DNA of 8,487 bases, from NCBI GenBank assembly GCA_030431085.1, contig JAUIJW010000090.1, positions 1 to 8,487 of the forward strand, written 5' to 3'. The notes beneath the pieces were generated by a model. That model was not told the DNA's origin. It made no database searches and saw only the letters and a program-made list of their open reading frames with translations. Origin of the DNA: Bacteroidia bacterium. Its GTDB lineage: Bacteria; Bacteroidota; Bacteroidia; Flavobacteriales; Flavobacteriaceae. This document shows, in pieces, positions 5,298-8,487 of this stretch (position 1 is its first letter; the number at the start of each line of letters is the position of its first letter). A program made the position numbers and the translations under genes.

Positions 5298-6989
5298 CTA
5301 TTTAGCCCACCATAATTTAGTGCCTTGTACGTCTGGTCCTTGAACGCTAACAGCTTGCTCTGTATTAGCTCCATTTGTATTATAGGCATTATTACCATAA
5401 CGTAATCGTTGTGGATATTCTCCGTTTAATGTTCCTAAGCTATAAATATCAAGATCACTTACCCCAGCTGCTAATTCTGAAGGGTAGCCAGTATCTCTTA
5501 CAATAGCCCAAGCTTCAAATCCATCTGTGTAAGCGGCAATCCATCGTTGAATAGCTACTTTTTCTAGATTTTCTTCGGCAGAACCATTTAATTGAGCCAT
5601 TGGTTCATTAGCTAAGAACGTATTAATGTCCGCCTCACTTACTTCCCACATCAACATGGCTTGACGAATACCTTCTTGGTAAAAACTTTGAGCATCACCA
5701 GAACCCACACCTTTTAGTATAGCCTCTGCTTGTAAGAAATTACCTTCGGCAGCTGTGAAAACAATTTCTGGAAAAATCTCTTTACCCTGATTTTTAGGGT
5801 TAGTAATAATTTCTGCAGGCTTAGAGAATAAATCATAACTTACAAAAGGATACGTTTCTGCGTTTATTCTTGAAGGTTGTCCTACGTAATATACACCATC
5901 AGGTATAACAATTTGACGCTTATCACCATCTTCAGTTTCAGTATAAGGCACATTGGCATGATCTAAAACAGATAAGATATAGTCTACTCTTTTGTTATAT
6001 AAAGCTAAATCACTTTCTGGCTTTAAGAAATCTACAGTACCTCCAGCGATAGGTTGTGCATACATCCCTAAACGAGGGTCATTATTATCTCTTAAATAGT
6101 TAATTAATGTTTCGCCAACACTCCACTTAGAACCTAAACCTCCAAAGTTATGCCATACATCTCCATAGGCTGCATTTGCCCATTGGCTGATATCTGGATC
6201 TTTCTCCATTAATACATTTTCTGTTTCAGACACCAACAAAGGGTTTTGTGTAGCTTCAGTAATAGCTGTTGAAGCAAAATCTGCTCCAGAAGCACCATAA
6301 GCTCTTAGAGCTAATCTTAATTTTACTGAATTAGCTAATTTTTTCCATTGCTGTAAATCACCGCCAAAAAACAAATCATTGATGGTAAGTAATTCAGGAC
6401 CTGTACCGGTATCTGTATGAGATCCGATTATGGTCATCGCTTGATTCAATTCATCTATAAGCCCTGCATAAATTTCTGCTTGTGTATCATACTGAGGTGT
6501 TAAGTTATCAGGATCTGATGCTTCTGAGTATGGTAACATTCCGAATGTATCTGTATACATTTGGTAGTACAATGCTTTCATAATCAATCCTAAAGCAAAA
6601 TATCTATCATTTTCTAAAATACCATCTGTTTTCACAAAGTTCAAGTAGGTACTTAAAGTTCCGTTATACGATCCTAACCAATCAAAGGCTGCATCAGTAT
6701 ATCCTGCATTATAAGTATATCCTAATCCATCTGCCCACCAACTACCGTTGTGACCAAAAGTAACATGCCCTGCATATCTATCGGCATGAATTAATTGTGC
6801 TCTCCAGTAAGGGTACCTGTCTGGCGCATACAACTTTATTTGTGTTTCTGTTAAGAAATACTTTGCACTCACTTCATCTCCAGTAAATGCATCAGGTCTC
6901 TCGTTAATATCGTTAAAATCTGAACATCCGGTAGAGAATATCGTTAACGCAATTAACAATCCTGTTATTTTATATATTTTTTTCATCAT
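5298..6989 (-). CDS. SusD-family outer-membrane lipoprotein (SusD-like_2 type)
   Basis: This 563-residue protein caps a SusC transporter at the cell surface and captures the substrate. It starts MMKK with a hydrophobic core and a lipobox STGC, lipidated cysteine C22; the second Met is an equally possible start. DFNDINERPD (24-33) right after the cysteine, TPR-like helices in the first half (for example DRYFALGLIMKALYYQMYTD), and the C-terminal block IQRWIAAYTDGFEAW (480-494) followed by RDTGYP (498-503) and EYPQRLRY (524-531) place it in the SusD-like_2 (PF12771) branch rather than close to starch-binding SusD. The frame is intact from lipobox to the final LWWAK. Only 7 nt separate it from the SusC stop, the normal operon order. 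No glycosidase, peptidase, hybrid sensor or anti-sigma gene lies in the window, so the substrate is unknown. Its SusC partner appears truncated, so this gene may be silent or orphaned. Confidence 0.92.
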   Translation of the reverse strand: MMKKIYKITGLLIALTIFSTGCSDFNDINERPDAFTGDEVSAKYFLTETQIKLYAPDRYPYWRAQLIHADRYAGHVTFGHNGSWWADGLGYTYNAGYTDAAFDWLGSYNGTLSTYLNFVKTDGILENDRYFALGLIMKALYYQMYTDTFGMLPYSEASDPDNLTPQYDTQAEIYAGLIDELNQAMTIIGSHTDTGTGPELLTINDLFFGGDLQQWKKLANSVKLRLALRAYGASGADFASTAITEATQNPLLVSETENVLMEKDPDISQWANAAYGDVWHNFGGLGSKWSVGETLINYLRDNNDPRLGMYAQPIAGGTVDFLKPESDLALYNKRVDYILSVLDHANVPYTETEDGDKRQIVIPDGVYYVGQPSRINAETYPFVSYDLFSKPAEIITNPKNQGKEIFPEIVFTAAEGNFLQAEAILKGVGSGDAQSFYQEGIRQAMLMWEVSEADINTFLANEPMAQLNGSAEENLEKVAIQRWIAAYTDGFEAWAIVRDTGYPSELAAGVSDLDIYSLGTLNGEYPQRLRYGNNAYNTNGANTEQAVSVQGPDVQGTKLWWAK

Positions 6990-6996
6990 CTCTTAT

Positions 6997-8340
6997 TTAA
7001 AATTTAAGGCTTATATTGAATCCCATACTACGTACTGTAGGCACATTGTTTAGAGAAATACCTTGTCCTTGAAGCGCTGTACCTAAAGTAGCGTCTGGAT
7101 CGATATCATCTGCAGCTTTGTATAAGAAGAATAAGTTTCTACCAATAAAAGAAATTGAAGCAGCGTTCATTCCTATTTTACTAGCATAATCAACTGGCAC
7201 ATTATATGTTAAAGCCAATTCTCTTAATCTCACATTAGTTTGATCATAAACATATGGTTCTGCAATACCAGAAACACCTTGCCAATATTGTTGACCAGTA
7301 ATACTTACTGTATTAGGAGCTCCTGTATCTTCATTTATAGCATCAATAACAACACCATTTTCTCTATACTCTAAACTTCTTTGCGACACACCAGTACCGT
7401 CTAAACCTGCAGAGGTTGAAGAGTAAATTTCACCCCCGAATCTTCCATCGATTAAGAATCTAAAGTTAAAGTTACCAAAAGTAAATGAGTTGGTTAAACC
7501 ACCTAACCACTCTGGTTGGGCATTTCCTAAATATTCTTTTTGATCTGAAGCAATTGGTCTACCTTCTGCATTTACCAATAAATTACCATCGTCATCTTTC
7601 TTCCAAACAGTACCGTATATATCACCTATACTACCACCTACAACCGCTCTAATTGCTACATTACCGCTATTAGACTCATTTAAAGTAAAGTTATCCAATC
7701 CATCAATCAACTTCACTAAGCTGTTCTTATTTCTAGAAAAATTCATTGAGACATCCCATCTAAATTTTTCAGTATCAATAGGTGCACCACCGATCATTAC
7801 CTCAAATCCTTTATTGGTTACTTCTCCAATATTTTCTCTAGCAAAGCTAAATCCGGTAGCGTCAGAAATTGGCACATCAAAAATCATATCAGTTGTACTG
7901 ATGTTATATACAGAGAAATCTGTAAACAATCTATTGTTAAATAATTTGGCTTCAACACCAAACTCTGAAGATGTAATAGTTTCTGGCTTTAAATCTTCAT
8001 TAAACTTAACAGGTTGTACCCCCATTGTAGTTAATCCTAAATAACCTTGGCCTGGCACATCAAACGTTTGATAGATTTGATAAGTACCCGTATCGTTACC
8101 TACTTGTGCCCAGCTACCTCTTAGTTTTAATAAATTAATAACTTCTTTATCAGGATCAATAAAACGGTCTACCAATACAGATAAACTCGCTGATGGATAA
8201 AAATATGATCTATTGTCTTCTGGTAATGTTGATGACCAGTCGTTTCTAGCCGTTATATCTAAGTACACAAAATTATCATAAGAAAGACTTGCCGAGGCGT
8301 ACAATGAATTTACTTTTTTCATTGATTGATCAGTGCTAAA
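6997..8340 (-). pseudogene. SusC-family TonB-dependent receptor, C-terminal part only
   Basis: This is the outer-strand half of a SusC/RagA barrel. From the first ATG (8322) there are 441 residues, with six more SusC-compatible residues (FSTDQS) upstream to 8340. Family landmarks are KKVNSLYASASLSYDN, LDITARNDWSSTLP (21-34 from that Met), SYFYPSASLS, LKLRGSWAQVGN, LKPETITSSEFGVE, GNAQPEWLGG, the late block GRNLFFLYKAADDIDPD, and a final strand NISLKF ending in phenylalanine, the outer-membrane assembly signal. Full-length SusC proteins have about 1000 residues. The signal peptide, carboxypeptidase-D-like domain, TonB box, plug and first barrel strands are all absent. An in-frame TAA lies at 8413-8415, and the other two minus frames also carry several stops between 8341 and 8487, so a single frameshift does not explain the loss. 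As it stands the product could not be exported or form a pore. An open CDS of 6997-8322 is the alternative annotation. Confidence 0.75.
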
Positions 8341-8487
8341 TGATTTTCTTTGGATTTGTTCAAAGATCTTGTTTTTCTTCTTTTCAGATATTTTGTGCAG
8401 CTGTTTTAGAACTTATTGCTAGACGTAATTTTAAGGAATTTTCAACATTTCTTCCTTCTCGTCAAGCTTATTTTATCCTTTTTCTCT
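8340..8487 (+). other. Unidentified open frame beyond the SusC break, running off the right edge
   Basis: An ATG at 8340-8342, directly overlapping a TAA at 8337-8339, opens a plus-strand frame with no stop for 49 codons to the window end. It contains stretches such as AAVLELIARRNFKEF and STFLPSRQAYFILFL. It is the only frame of the six that I find open across this stretch. I do not recognise the protein. It could be the start of a gene in an inserted element that disrupted susC, or a chance opening in AT-rich DNA. No terminal inverted repeat or target duplication could be identified, since the other end lies outside the window. Confidence 0.22.

Noticed and set aside
8320..8322. The ATG at 8322 as the true start of a short, complete receptor gene
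   Set aside because: SusC-like residues continue upstream of it, and the product would lack a signal peptide, plug and half of the barrel.

Overview
The window looks like chromosomal DNA from a member of the Bacteroidota, most likely a flavobacterium. It is strongly AT-rich, has almost no Shine-Dalgarno sequences, and carries a SusC/SusD pair, a Haem_bd-type CxxCH protein, a GIN-domain (DUF2807) protein and a two-domain ModF/PhrA-like ATPase. I cannot name the genus from sequence alone.

Layout. (1) 2-2427, plus strand: the 3' part of a c-type haem-binding protein; a lipoprotein with an NTF2/SnoaL-like fold and several histidines; a membrane protein joining an N-terminal heavy-metal (HMA) domain to a MauE/DoxX-like membrane domain; and a class I SAM-dependent methyltransferase. 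The first three suggest a periplasmic or envelope redox and metal-handling cluster (inference). (2) 2424-3659, minus strand: a soluble tandem ABC ATPase that converges on the methyltransferase, the two stop codons overlapping. (3) 3660-3871: a divergent intergenic region with an excellent sigma-54 (-24/-12) promoter pointing at hsp20 and a 13-bp palindrome upstream of it. (4) 3872-4354: small heat-shock protein, closed by a perfect-palindrome terminator. (5) 4464-5231: exported GIN-domain protein with a regular 20-residue YGES repeat, closed by a two-way terminator shared with the next gene. (6) 5298-8340, minus strand: a SusD-family lipoprotein preceded by only the C-terminal part of its SusC partner. 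(7) 8340-8487: DNA that is not SusC-like in any minus frame, with an unidentified plus-strand reading frame running off the edge.

The points most worth following up are the sigma-54 promoter with its possible upstream activator site at hsp20, and the abrupt loss of SusC homology near 8340. The latter means a truncated receptor gene, a rearrangement (insertion or inversion), or an assembly join. The ATPase also shows clear asymmetry: its first domain has lost the P-loop, catalytic glutamate and switch histidine but keeps an ABC signature, leaving one plausible composite ATP site. I found no tRNA, rRNA, CRISPR array or identifiable complete mobile element.
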